DNA from: Vreelandella massiliensis
GTDB taxonomy: Bacteria; Pseudomonadota; Gammaproteobacteria; Pseudomonadales; Halomonadaceae
Assembly: GCF_900155385.1 (NCBI RefSeq)
Contig: NZ_LT699745.1
Span: 1,316,946 to 1,380,945 of the forward strand
Reading direction: 5' to 3'
DNA length: 64,000 nt
The notes below the pieces were generated by a model. It had not been told where the DNA came from and ran no database searches. It saw only the letters and a program-made list of their open reading frames with translations. Made by a program: the position numbers and the translations under genes. Every line of letters starts with the position of its first letter. The first letter of the stretch is position 1. Below, piece after piece: positions 40,459-49,074 of this stretch.

Positions 40459-41059
40459 TGCGCGCGTAGGTCTCTTCGGTGGCGGGTTGGCGATCGCCGT
40501 CGAGCATGTCGCCTTCAAACATCTTGCCCATCTCTTTGGCCAGGTCCACGTACACCACCATTTGCTGGTTGCGGCGTTTACGCAGCGGCGGTTTCACCAA
40601 CAGGCTGATGCCCCTGATCGGCTCGTGGACTTCACCGCGGAGTAAGTCGGGCATGTCACCGGGCGGAAACGCGTTGGCAATGGTGATGGGGTTGGAGGGT
40701 TGCTCGCCGTCGATATGAAAGACTTTTTTCACGGGGTCGAAGGTGGCCCCTTTCTCTTTTAACCACTCGGCCAAACGCTGATCGGTTGCCTCGTCGGGGT
40801 TAGAGAAGATAACAAACAGCGAGTACTTCTTGCCTTTGGCGGGACGTTTGTCGGTTTTTCCGCTATCGCCCTCCTCGCTTTCTTGGGCTTGGCGGTTATC
40901 GGATGCCGAGGTATCGCGAGGCTTTGTGTTTTTCTCATGCTTGGCGGCGGACGCTTTGCGTCGGCGATGGGGCAGCGCCAGGTAAATCAGCAGCGCAATC
41001 GCCGCGATGCCTAACACGAGTGAGCTAAGCGCTAGCGCTGCCACTAACGGGTTGTCCAT
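40448..41059 (-). CDS. Short ZipA-like protein (membrane anchor plus FtsZ-binding-domain-like C-terminus)
   Basis: The 203-aa protein has an N-terminal membrane helix (residues 5-27), a basic then charged linker (28-75) and a C-terminal domain whose landmarks match ZipA: VFHIDG, ITIANAFPPGDMP, ISLLVKPP and DLAKEMGKMFEGDMLDGDRQ. It is shorter than usual ZipA (about 300 or more) and is not beside ligA, so it is likely a second ZipA-like paralogue. The start is ATG 41059, with AGGAGACG upstream. Confidence 0.7.
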   Translation of the reverse strand: MDNPLVAALALSSLVLGIAAIALLIYLALPHRRRKASAAKHEKNTKPRDTSASDNRQAQESEEGDSGKTDKRPAKGKKYSLFVIFSNPDEATDQRLAEWLKEKGATFDPVKKVFHIDGEQPSNPITIANAFPPGDMPDLLRGEVHEPIRGISLLVKPPLRKRRNQQMVVYVDLAKEMGKMFEGDMLDGDRQPATEETYARIIG

Positions 41060-41443
41060 TGACGTCTCCTGTGCAAAACACGTGGGCGGCAACGATGCTG
41101 AAATCCCTATGCGGCATCGGGTTATTATTAGGTGATTAGGATAACCCTGAGTAGGGAGTAAACCAACTTCTTAGGTAGCAAAGATGTTGTGATTGACGCT
41201 AAACGCCAAGATGGCTGCCATAAGAGCCAATCCGCGGGTGTAGGTTGTTTCGCTTAGGGACTCGGTGGGCCTTGAGAGGCGAGCATGACAAATTATAGCG
41301 TCTGTTGATATGCATCAACCAAGAGGATGAAATGTGTTTTGCAAAAAACGTACAATGGTTTTTATCAACATATTCGTATAAATAAGTCGAAAAGCTGAGT
41401 GAAAAACCCCTATATTGCCGCGTAACCGGCACGAGGAGTAAAA
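41060..41443. other. Gene-free intergenic region upstream of the chemoreceptor gene
   Basis: This 384-nt stretch holds no credible frame; a 77-codon minus-strand frame has no ribosome site. It is AT-rich towards the chemoreceptor and contains the FNR-type palindrome. A sequence TGAAAAA ... GCCGCGTAA close to the gene faintly resembles a flagellar sigma-28 promoter, with one base extra in the -10. Confidence 0.6.
41305..41318. promoter_or_regulatory. Perfect FNR/Anr-type box
   Basis: TTGATATGCATCAA matches the FNR consensus TTGAT-N4-ATCAA exactly. Its centre is about 132 nt before the chemoreceptor ATG. A TACAAT at 41351-41356 could be the -10; that would place the box near -51. Confidence 0.65.
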
Positions 41444-43177
41444 ATGCGCATAACGATAAAGGCGCGTCTGATCACGGTGATCAGCGTGATGTTGGTATTG
41501 ATGCTGTTGGTCGGTGTCATGGGCTTTAGTGGCATGGTGACCTCTAATCGTTCGGTCGATACCATTTATCAGCAAAACCTTCGCGATACGCAGCGCATTG
41601 CCGCCATCAACCAGCACGCCAAGGATATGATCATGGAGTTGGCGCTGGCGGGGCAGCACGACCCCATTCTTCCCGTAAGCGATTTACACAATCACGAAGT
41701 GCAGATGCACATGGACAATATCGTGATGAACCTGTCGGAAATCGATGCTCACTGGCAAGAGCTGACAGCGCATGATTTATCGCCTGAAATTCAAGAGGTG
41801 GCTGATCAGTTCATGGAGGATTATCGTCAGCTTCTAGGTGCCGTGGCACCGGTTATGCCGATGTATTCGACTGGCAATTACGATGCGGCTAATGAGAAAG
41901 CGTTTACCGAAGCGCTGCCGGCCTACCGTCAAATGGATGAAACCCTGACCGAGCTGATTGAGCTTGAGGAGCAGGCCGCCCAAGCCGAGTACCTCAATGC
42001 CGAGTCGCAGGCGAACTTTATGCGTAACCTAATGATCGCAGCACTTGTTGTCGCGGTCATCTTGGGCGGTATTATGGGCTGGCTGTTGATTCAGCGTATT
42101 ACCCAGCCGCTGGCGTTGGCGCGCCGTCACTTCCACGCCATGGCGGAAGGGGATTTGACCCACTCGATCCAGAGCTCACATCGCGATGAAATCGGCGATA
42201 TGTTGCAGGAACTCGACGATATGCAGTCCAAGTTGCAGTCGTTGATTGGCGAGATCAAGACCTCGGCGGATGCTATCTCGACCGCCTCTTCGCAAATTTC
42301 CACGGGCAATATCGACCTCTCCCAGCGGACCGAGGAGCAGGCCTCAAGTCTGCAGGAAACCGCCGCCAGCATGGAGCAGGTGGCCGCCACGGTGAAGAAC
42401 AACACCCAGCATACCGCTGAGGCGAACCAGCTCGCTCACACCGCCAGTACCTCGGCGAGCCAAGGGGGCGAGAAAGTCACCGAGGCGGTGGGCAAAATGC
42501 ACGAGTTGACCCAGAGTTCGGAGAAGATCAGCGGCATTGTCGCGATGATCGACGGTATTGCCTTCCAGACCAATATTCTCGCGCTTAACGCGTCAGTGGA
42601 AGCCGCGCGCGCCGGTGAGCAGGGCCGTGGCTTTGCCGTCGTCGCTCAAGAAGTGCGCAGCCTGGCCCAGCGCAGTGCCGATGCCGCCAAGCAGATCCAA
42701 GAGCTGATCGTGGAAAACGACGAGATCGTAACGCAAGGGAGTACGGTGGTAGAAGCCGTGGGTGACTCCATGAAACAGATCGTCACCAACATTGGCAGGG
42801 TCTCCGACCTGATGGAGGAAGTGAGCCAGGCATCCACCGAGCAGAGTTCCGCGATCGAGCAGATGAATACCGCAATTAACCAGATGGACGACGTGACCCA
42901 GCAAAACGCCGCGCTGGTTGAGCAAACGGCCAATGCCTCGGCGTCGATGGAAGACCAGGCGCGGGATCTGGCCAATGCCGTGGCGTTCTTTAAATTGAAC
43001 CATACCAGTGCGCGTCCGGCGCTTTCGGCCTCAGCGCCTTCCAATGAGATGAAGCGCCCAGCGCTTGGCGGTGGCAGTCACTCCAGTGCGTCTTCCAGCT
43101 CGGAAGGGTTGCGCCGTCCTGAAGCAAAGCAAACCGCCACGCAGCACAACGACGATGACGACTGGGAAACGTTCTAA
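41444..43177 (+). CDS. Methyl-accepting chemotaxis protein with CheR/CheB pentapeptide
   Basis: The 577-aa receptor has TM1 (about 9-31), a periplasmic four-helix-bundle-like ligand domain (about 32-190), TM2 (about 191-213), HAMP (214-266) and a signalling domain with the hairpin tip EAARAGEQGRGFAVVAQEVR. Its C-terminus ends DDWETF, the xWxxF docking pentapeptide for CheR and CheB, as in high-abundance receptors. It sits behind an FNR-type box, so it may be an energy- or oxygen-linked receptor. The ligand is unknown. Confidence 0.95.
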   Translation: MRITIKARLITVISVMLVLMLLVGVMGFSGMVTSNRSVDTIYQQNLRDTQRIAAINQHAKDMIMELALAGQHDPILPVSDLHNHEVQMHMDNIVMNLSEIDAHWQELTAHDLSPEIQEVADQFMEDYRQLLGAVAPVMPMYSTGNYDAANEKAFTEALPAYRQMDETLTELIELEEQAAQAEYLNAESQANFMRNLMIAALVVAVILGGIMGWLLIQRITQPLALARRHFHAMAEGDLTHSIQSSHRDEIGDMLQELDDMQSKLQSLIGEIKTSADAISTASSQISTGNIDLSQRTEEQASSLQETAASMEQVAATVKNNTQHTAEANQLAHTASTSASQGGEKVTEAVGKMHELTQSSEKISGIVAMIDGIAFQTNILALNASVEAARAGEQGRGFAVVAQEVRSLAQRSADAAKQIQELIVENDEIVTQGSTVVEAVGDSMKQIVTNIGRVSDLMEEVSQASTEQSSAIEQMNTAINQMDDVTQQNAALVEQTANASASMEDQARDLANAVAFFKLNHTSARPALSASAPSNEMKRPALGGGSHSSASSSSEGLRRPEAKQTATQHNDDDDWETF

Positions 43178-43205
43178 CCCTCAGCGTATCGCTTAGCGCG
43201 AAATG

Positions 43206-43241
43206 AAAAACGCCGCTGGCCTTCAAGCCAGCGGCGTTTTT
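43206..43241 (+). terminator. Bidirectional terminator after the chemoreceptor gene
   Basis: Fifteen-bp perfect stem AAAAACGCCGCTGGC / GCCAGCGGCGTTTTT with loop CTTCAA, between convergent genes. Confidence 0.95.
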
Positions 43242-43255
43242 GTGAGTGTCACTGA

Positions 43256-43897
43256 TTACCCTTTTCGGCAAAACGGCCAGACTTGGTAAAACTTGCGGCA
43301 CTGAAACTCCGCTTCGCAGCTTGCAAGCTGCGAGCGGTAGCGACCGGCGCGGGTGGCGACCTGGCGTGCGGCGCGCTGTACCGCCGGTTTGGCGCGGTAG
43401 CTGCCACGCTGATAGCCGCCGGCACCTTCGTGGTAGGCGAGATAAAGGTGCTCGGGGTTATTGAGTGAAATCCCCGTTTGCGCGCGCGTCCGGGTGTTGT
43501 ACCAGCCGATAAAGTCGGTGGCGTACTTCATGTGCGTGCGCCGGGCGAAAGTGCTGCCCGCTTGGTCGCGGTACTCACCCCAAACAGGGTCTTGGGCTTG
43601 GGCGTAACCTTTGGCCGATGACGGACGCGGGCCGGGTATAAAGCCAAGGTAGCGTTTGCGCGCGGGGCGGATATGACTGCGAAACGAGGACTCCTGCTGA
43701 ATAAATGACATTTGTGTGGCGATCGGTGTGCCCCATTTGTCTTCGGAGTCGCGGGCGTAGTCGTACCAGCTGGGCTGCTCGCGGAATATTTCGCAGATAT
43801 TGCTTTGGTCCTGCGGCGGGCTGGGCGCAAAGACGGCGCAGCCGGAGAGCAAAAGCATCAGCAAAAGCGCCGTGGCAAAAGGCGTACGTAGGATCAT
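43256..43897 (-). CDS. Lipoprotein with lysozyme-like transglycosylase domain
   Basis: The 213-aa protein has a lipobox LLSGC (Cys 20) after a hydrophobic leader, so it is probably an envelope lipoprotein. The domain resembles SLT-type lytic transglycosylases, with SFIQQESSFRSH (likely catalytic Glu), AKGYAQAQDP and YLAYHEGAGGY. It likely cuts peptidoglycan. It lies 12 nt after the PCu(A)C gene on the same strand. Confidence 0.82.
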   Translation of the reverse strand: MILRTPFATALLLMLLLSGCAVFAPSPPQDQSNICEIFREQPSWYDYARDSEDKWGTPIATQMSFIQQESSFRSHIRPARKRYLGFIPGPRPSSAKGYAQAQDPVWGEYRDQAGSTFARRTHMKYATDFIGWYNTRTRAQTGISLNNPEHLYLAYHEGAGGYQRGSYRAKPAVQRAARQVATRAGRYRSQLASCEAEFQCRKFYQVWPFCRKG

Positions 43898-43909
43898 GGT
43901 AATTCTCTT

Positions 43910-44353
43910 TTAGTGACTCATCGGCATGACCGGGCGCACCGGCGCGGTCAGCTCAAGGGTGTCGCCGTTATCAAAGCGGAGCGTCAGCGCCACTTCGTCG
44001 CCTTTGCGCACGGGGCTTTCCAGGCCGATAAGCATAAGGTGCAGCCCGCCGGGGGCGAGGTTGACTTCGCCGTTGGCCGGCACCTCGATCTGCTCGATTT
44101 GGCGCATCTGCATCACCCCATCGACCTCCACGTGGTTGTGCAGCTCGCTGTGGGCGGTGAGCTCGTTATCCGCGCTGATTAAGCGTACTGGCGTATCACT
44201 CGTATTTTGTAGCGTCATAAAGGCGGCGGTCGCGGGTGAGCCGGGCGGCACTTCGCGCACGAAAGCGTCAACGGCATTGATCGCGGCGGCGTGAGCCGTG
44301 GTCGCTAGCAGCAGCGCACTGGTGGCTGCGGAAAAAAGTATCGACTTCAGCAT
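43910..44353 (-). CDS. PCu(A)C copper chaperone, periplasmic
   Basis: The 147-aa protein has a signal peptide (MLKSILFSAATSALLLATTA to HAA) and the copper-ligand pattern ELHNHVEVDGVMQMRQIEQ followed by APGGLHLMLIGL, typical of PCu(A)C proteins that deliver Cu(I) for CuA assembly in cytochrome oxidase. The start at 44353 is chosen because the signal peptide starts there; the ribosome site is weak. It is probably co-transcribed with the downstream lipoprotein gene. Confidence 0.9.
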   Translation of the reverse strand: MLKSILFSAATSALLLATTAHAAAINAVDAFVREVPPGSPATAAFMTLQNTSDTPVRLISADNELTAHSELHNHVEVDGVMQMRQIEQIEVPANGEVNLAPGGLHLMLIGLESPVRKGDEVALTLRFDNGDTLELTAPVRPVMPMSH

Positions 44354-44507
44354 AGGAGGGTCTCGTGTGATGATGGATAACGCGACAAGCATCATACAAG
44401 GTTTTCTTACCGCGCCGCCAAAGTGTGCGACACCGCGTCCTAGGGCTTGATTTGCAAAAGCCATCGATCGCGGTAGCGTAGGGGGGTCAATAATGAAGGA
44501 GAGTGCT

Positions 44508-44810
44508 ATGTATATCGCCATGAACCGTTTTCGCATCGCGCCCGGCCGTGAGGAGGATTTTCTCAACGTCTGGCGTAACCGCGATAGTCATCTTGACGAG
44601 GTGCCGGGGTTTAAGCAGTTTCAGATGCTCCAAGGCGAAGCCCAAGAGGATCACACGGTGTTTATTTCCCACAGCGTCTGGGAGTCAGAAGAGGCGTTTC
44701 GCGCTTGGACGAAATCCGAGGCGTTTCGCAAGGCCCACGCCAACGCCAAAGCGCCGGAAGGTATCTATCTCGGGCCACCCCAGTTTGAGGGCTATCAGGT
44801 CGTACTGTAG
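44508..44810 (+). CDS. ABM-domain monooxygenase-like protein (HmoA/IsdG-like)
   Basis: The 100-aa protein has the single alpha-beta ABM fold with MYIAMNRFRIAPGREEDF, VWESEEAFRAWTKSEAF and a His (KAHAN) in the place of the heme-ligand region. Related proteins degrade heme or oxidise small aromatics. The start is ATG 44508, with GAAGGAG six bases upstream, rather than ATG 44493. A 160-nt AT-rich gap follows. Confidence 0.85.
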   Translation: MYIAMNRFRIAPGREEDFLNVWRNRDSHLDEVPGFKQFQMLQGEAQEDHTVFISHSVWESEEAFRAWTKSEAFRKAHANAKAPEGIYLGPPQFEGYQVVL

Positions 44811-44970
44811 GAAATAAGTATGAACGATAGATGATAGGGCTAAATCAAATAAATGACATACATCAATACTATGTAGTAATCCCGGGCGGAAACAGCTTAA
44901 AAAGTGTGCTAAATGAGGCACCCTTAATAAATCCCCTTATCCCTCATAATGACAATAGGTACCCGGCGCT

Positions 44971-47900
44971 ATGCCAGACTCCCCCGATCAGTTGGCGGCT
45001 GAATCGCGTTTATACCACCGCCTTCGCGTGAACGCCGTCGTGCTTTATGTGCTGGCGCTGATCGCGATGGTGGCGATCTGTACGTGGCTATTGAGCGACC
45101 AATACCGCGAGGATATTGAGGCGGCACACGAGCGTAACGCCACGCGAGCCGATTTAATCGCCGAATGGGTGAACAGCACTTTTGCGCTAAGTGGCTATGT
45201 ACTAAAGGATATTGCTCAGCTTTTGGAGTCGCCGCTGCTATCGCGTATGAACGAATATCAGCAGCTTGAAAAGCTGCTGATAAAACGCCGCGACAGCTTG
45301 CCGTTGATCAACGGCATCGCCGTGATTGATTCGCGCGGCCAGGTACTGGTGAGCTCAAATACGGACCATCCGCCTGGGTTTGACACCAGCGAGATGCGCT
45401 TTTTCCGCGCCTTTCAGCAAACGCCGTCGCTTGATCACTACGTAACGTCGCTTGTGTGGTTGGAGCAGGAGAGCCGCTATGCCCTATTCCATGCGCGCCG
45501 GCTGCGTGGCTTACAGGGCTACTTCGAGGGGTTGGTCGCGGTGCGTATCGATCCGCGGTTATTTGACGACACCTTGCAGCAGTTGACGGGGCGACACGGC
45601 GAGAGCATGGCGATCATGGATGGTGAAGGCCAGCTGCTTGCGCGCCGCCCCGATAAGGCAGCGTCATTGGGGATGGCGGTCAAAAATACCGAAGTGGAGC
45701 GTTTTCTTGCCAGCGGAGATGATACGCGCACGGTGCAGATGGTGTCTCCCGTGGATGGCGAAGAGCGACTTTATTGGATGCAGCGCTTAGAGTCGCTCCC
45801 CTTTGCCATCGTGGTGGGAGAGAGTACCGATACGCTGCTAGCCGGGTGGCGGCAGCGGCTGATGATTTTGAGTTTGATCGCGCTGCTCATGGCGGTGCTG
45901 GGTATTTTTGTCGTCCGCCACTACCTCAATCGGTTGCAGTTATCCCAGCAGCTACATAAGCGGATGCAAGAGCGGGAGGAGGCGCGCGCACAAGCGCAAA
46001 TGCGCGAAGCACGCCTGGAAGCGCTCGTACACTCGATCCAGGATATGATTTTTGTCTTCGACGAGTACGGCCGTTTTAGCTATATCCACGCGCTGGACGA
46101 TGACCACCTCCTACGCACTCGAACGGAGGTGATCGGCTGCCATTACAGCGAAGTGCTCCCCACGGAAGTCACCCAAGCGCTTACCGGTACGTTCTACCGC
46201 GTTCAGCATAAACGCGAGACCCAGGAGCTGGAGTATTCGCTGAATATCAGCGGTAAAGTGCGCTATTTTCATGCGATTTTAAGCCCGCTGGCCGATGCAA
46301 CCGGCATGTTTAACGGCGTGCTGGCCGCGGTGCGCGATGTGACCCAAACCAAGATCAACGAAGCGGAGCTGCGCATCGCCGCGACCGCGTTCAAAACGCA
46401 TTTGGGCATGATTATCACCGATGCGCGCGGACGTATCCTCAAGGTCAACGATACCTTTACCCAAATTACCGGCTACCAAGAGCATGAGGTGCTGGGTAAG
46501 AACCCGCGGATGTTTAGCTCCGGGCGCCACGACCGCGAGTTTTATCACAAAATGTGGTCCGACGTGGCCAAAACAGGCAGCTGGGAAGGCGAGATTTGGA
46601 ACCGGCGCAAAAACGGCCAGGTCTTCCCAGAATGGCTGACGATCAGCGCCGTTCACGACGAGCAGGGGCGGCTCACCCACTACGTCGCCACGCTGAATGA
46701 CATCACCGAAAGCAAAGCCGCCGAGCAGGAAATCCATCAGTTAGCGTTTTATGACCCGCTCACCGGGCTTGCCAATCGCCGCTTGTTTATTGACCGCATG
46801 GAAGCCGCCCTCAAAGATAGCGAGCGTCATGCGCAGCACGGCGTGCTGCTGTTTATCGATTTGGATAACTTCAAGCAGGTCAACGATACCCTAGGGCACT
46901 ACGCCGGTGATCAGCTGTTGCAAAACATGGCGCGCGAGTTGGCCCAAGTGCTGCGTGATAGCGATACCCTGGCGCGGTTAGGCGGCGATGAGTTCGCCGT
47001 CTTGATTCACGCCCTCAATCGCGACGTGGAGCAGGCCGCGCGTTTAGCGGAGGGCATCGCCCTGAAGCTTCTGACCGCGATTCGTCGCCCAATCGATGTC
47101 AATAACGAAACCGTGCTGGTGACCGGGAGTATCGGTATCACGCTGCTCGATGACAGCGTGAACAGCGTCGATGACTACCTGCAGCAGGCGGATATGGCCC
47201 TCTTCCAGGCCAAGGAAGCCGGCCGCGACACGCTGAGCTTCTTCGACCCCAATATGCAGGCTGCCCTCGTCTCGCGGGCGAGGCTGGAGAAGGATCTGCG
47301 CCAAGCCTTAGCCAACGATGAGTGGCGGCTGGTGTATCAGCCGCAGGTGGACCTAGAAGATCAGCTCACCGGCGTTGAAGCGCTGCTGCGCTGGCAGCAC
47401 CCGGAGCGCGGTATGGTTTCGCCGGGGGAATTCATCCCCATTTTAGAGAGCACGAGGCTGATCAACGAAGTGGGCTTCTGGGTGCTGGAGATCGCTTGCC
47501 ATCAGCTGGCCGAGTGGCAGCAGCAGCCTGAGGCGGCCCATCTCACCGTGGCGGTGAACATCAGCCCGATTCAGTTCCGTGAAGACAACTTTGTCCCCAA
47601 GGTAAAAGCGATGTTGCGCCGTACCGGCGCGCCGGCGGATAAGTTAAAGCTCGAAGTCACCGAGTCACTGTTCGTTGAAGCGCAAGAGGAAACCCGGCGT
47701 AAAATGGAGTATTTACGCGCACAAGGGCTGCGCTTCTCCTTGGATGACTTTGGCACCGGCTACTCATCGCTCTCTTACCTGGCGCAACTGCCGCTTGATC
47801 AGCTCAAGATCGACCAGAGCTTTGTCTTTAAGGTGCTCGAAAGCCCCGCCAACGCCGCGATTGTGGAGAGTACCATCGCGCTGGCGCAGAGCTTGGGGCT

Positions 47901-48033
47901 TTCCGTGATTGCCGAAGGCGTTGAGAGCCGGACGCACAAAAACTGGCTGGCTCGCCACGGCTGCTACGCCTTCCAAGGGTATCTGTTTGGCCGGCCAATG
48001 GCCGTTAAAGAGATCGAAGCGATGCTGTTGTGA
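44971..48033 (+). CDS. Membrane sensor GGDEF-EAL protein with two PAS domains
   Basis: The 1020-aa protein has TM1 (about 24-45), a periplasmic double-Cache-like domain (about 46-290), TM2 (about 292-316), two PAS (about 345-460 and 465-585), GGDEF (intact LGGDEFAVLIH, about 670) and EAL (GVEALLRW near 802, DDFGTGYSSL, KIDQSFV, AEGVES). Both domains retain catalytic residues, so it could make or break c-di-GMP. The ATG has no strong ribosome site. Its stop lies in a 15-bp tandem repeat. Confidence 0.92.
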   Translation: MPDSPDQLAAESRLYHRLRVNAVVLYVLALIAMVAICTWLLSDQYREDIEAAHERNATRADLIAEWVNSTFALSGYVLKDIAQLLESPLLSRMNEYQQLEKLLIKRRDSLPLINGIAVIDSRGQVLVSSNTDHPPGFDTSEMRFFRAFQQTPSLDHYVTSLVWLEQESRYALFHARRLRGLQGYFEGLVAVRIDPRLFDDTLQQLTGRHGESMAIMDGEGQLLARRPDKAASLGMAVKNTEVERFLASGDDTRTVQMVSPVDGEERLYWMQRLESLPFAIVVGESTDTLLAGWRQRLMILSLIALLMAVLGIFVVRHYLNRLQLSQQLHKRMQEREEARAQAQMREARLEALVHSIQDMIFVFDEYGRFSYIHALDDDHLLRTRTEVIGCHYSEVLPTEVTQALTGTFYRVQHKRETQELEYSLNISGKVRYFHAILSPLADATGMFNGVLAAVRDVTQTKINEAELRIAATAFKTHLGMIITDARGRILKVNDTFTQITGYQEHEVLGKNPRMFSSGRHDREFYHKMWSDVAKTGSWEGEIWNRRKNGQVFPEWLTISAVHDEQGRLTHYVATLNDITESKAAEQEIHQLAFYDPLTGLANRRLFIDRMEAALKDSERHAQHGVLLFIDLDNFKQVNDTLGHYAGDQLLQNMARELAQVLRDSDTLARLGGDEFAVLIHALNRDVEQAARLAEGIALKLLTAIRRPIDVNNETVLVTGSIGITLLDDSVNSVDDYLQQADMALFQAKEAGRDTLSFFDPNMQAALVSRARLEKDLRQALANDEWRLVYQPQVDLEDQLTGVEALLRWQHPERGMVSPGEFIPILESTRLINEVGFWVLEIACHQLAEWQQQPEAAHLTVAVNISPIQFREDNFVPKVKAMLRRTGAPADKLKLEVTESLFVEAQEETRRKMEYLRAQGLRFSLDDFGTGYSSLSYLAQLPLDQLKIDQSFVFKVLESPANAAIVESTIALAQSLGLSVIAEGVESRTHKNWLARHGCYAFQGYLFGRPMAVKEIEAMLL

Positions 48034-48082
48034 CAGATGTTGTTGTGACAGAGGTTCTTGTGACAGATGTTGTTATGACTTA
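48023..48082 (+). repeat. Four 15-bp tandem repeats with repeated stop codons
   Basis: Units start at 48023, 48038, 48053 and 48068: TGCTGTTGTGACAGA, TGTTGTTGTGACAGA, GGTTCTTGTGACAGA, TGTTGTTATGACTTA. In the frame of the GGDEF-EAL gene each unit repeats a TGA stop, at 48031, 48046, 48061 and 48076. The last unit also contains the stop of the convergent gene. Confidence 0.85.
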
Positions 48083-49072
48083 GGTGAGCCGCTCAAGCAG
48101 CGGCGCCACCGCGCGGGCATCGGCGCTGGGGATGATCACTTCCAGGCGTGAATCCTGTCGCCAGGAGGTGCTTTCCAACTGAAAGGTACCGCCGGCGCGA
48201 TTGACCTTTTTCCAACCGTGCTCGGTGTGAAAGACACCTTTGATGCGCGCCGCCGCGGGGAGCTCTCCCAGGGTGGCCGCGAGGTGGTCGAGATCAAAGC
48301 GTGTGCCGGGATGCCAGCGCATCCCCGTACTGGTGTAACCCAGCGAGGTGCCGGTTTCGATTTGGGGCTTGCCGGGGGGCGGTGGAAAATCGAAAAACTC
48401 CCCCGCCAGGTGACCTTGCGGGCTTTGCGCCCGGTGCGCTTGTGGCATCGCGCCGCTTTCCGCTTGGCTGACGTCGCTTTCGTACAGCAGTTTGATCGGC
48501 AACTCGCCATGAGGCGCATCGTGCACCCACTTGCGCGGCGGCCAGTGCTCCCGCGCAAGGCGGTGGGCGGCGTCGATCTGCTCAGCGCTGCTGTGGTCGA
48601 GCATCGTGATGGCAATGGCGTCGGCGATGGCGAGCTGATCCTGGAAGGTCTCGTGCTCGCGCACACGCGGCTCCTCCAGCCGGCGAGGGTCGAGCGTGGC
48701 GATAATATCGCGCACCTCAAGCGCATCCGCGAAGGCCTCGCTGCGCAATAGGTCAATAAGCCCCGCCGGGTGGCCCAAGCCCGAGGGCTCGATAATCACC
48801 CGGTCAGGCTTGGCGCGGGCGATCAAGTTGACAAGTCCGGCTTGCAGCACAAAGGCCAGCTGGCAGCAGAGACAGCCGCCGGGCAACCCCTTCACCGCGA
48901 CGTCGTCGCGCTGTTCAAACATCGCCTGATCGATGCCGATCTGGCCGAACTCGTTGACCAGGATCGCCCAGGTTTCATCCACAGGCTTCTGTGCAATCAG
49001 GCTGTGGATAAGCGTGCTTTTGCCGCTGCCCAAAAAGCCGGTAATGATATGTACCGGTACGCGTTTTGCCAT
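48080..49072 (-). CDS. CobW/COG0523-type GTPase, putative metallochaperone
   Basis: The 330-aa protein has Walker A TGFLGSGKSTL, the GGCLCCQ metal-binding (CxCC) motif near residue 66, IEPSGLGHPAGL and a C-terminal CobW-C-like domain. The usual G4 motif NKxD reads TMLDH, so nucleotide choice may differ. COG0523 proteins deliver metals such as zinc or cobalt. It is 2 nt after moaA, translationally coupled, so a link to molybdenum cofactor or metal enzyme assembly is possible. Confidence 0.85.
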   Translation of the reverse strand: MAKRVPVHIITGFLGSGKSTLIHSLIAQKPVDETWAILVNEFGQIGIDQAMFEQRDDVAVKGLPGGCLCCQLAFVLQAGLVNLIARAKPDRVIIEPSGLGHPAGLIDLLRSEAFADALEVRDIIATLDPRRLEEPRVREHETFQDQLAIADAIAITMLDHSSAEQIDAAHRLAREHWPPRKWVHDAPHGELPIKLLYESDVSQAESGAMPQAHRAQSPQGHLAGEFFDFPPPPGKPQIETGTSLGYTSTGMRWHPGTRFDLDHLAATLGELPAAARIKGVFHTEHGWKKVNRAGGTFQLESTSWRQDSRLEVIIPSADARAVAPLLERLT

Positions 49073-49074
49073 CT

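Noticed and set aside
41199..41432. 77-codon minus-strand frame upstream of the chemoreceptor
   Set aside because: No ribosome site and no recognisable features; crosses the FNR-type box.
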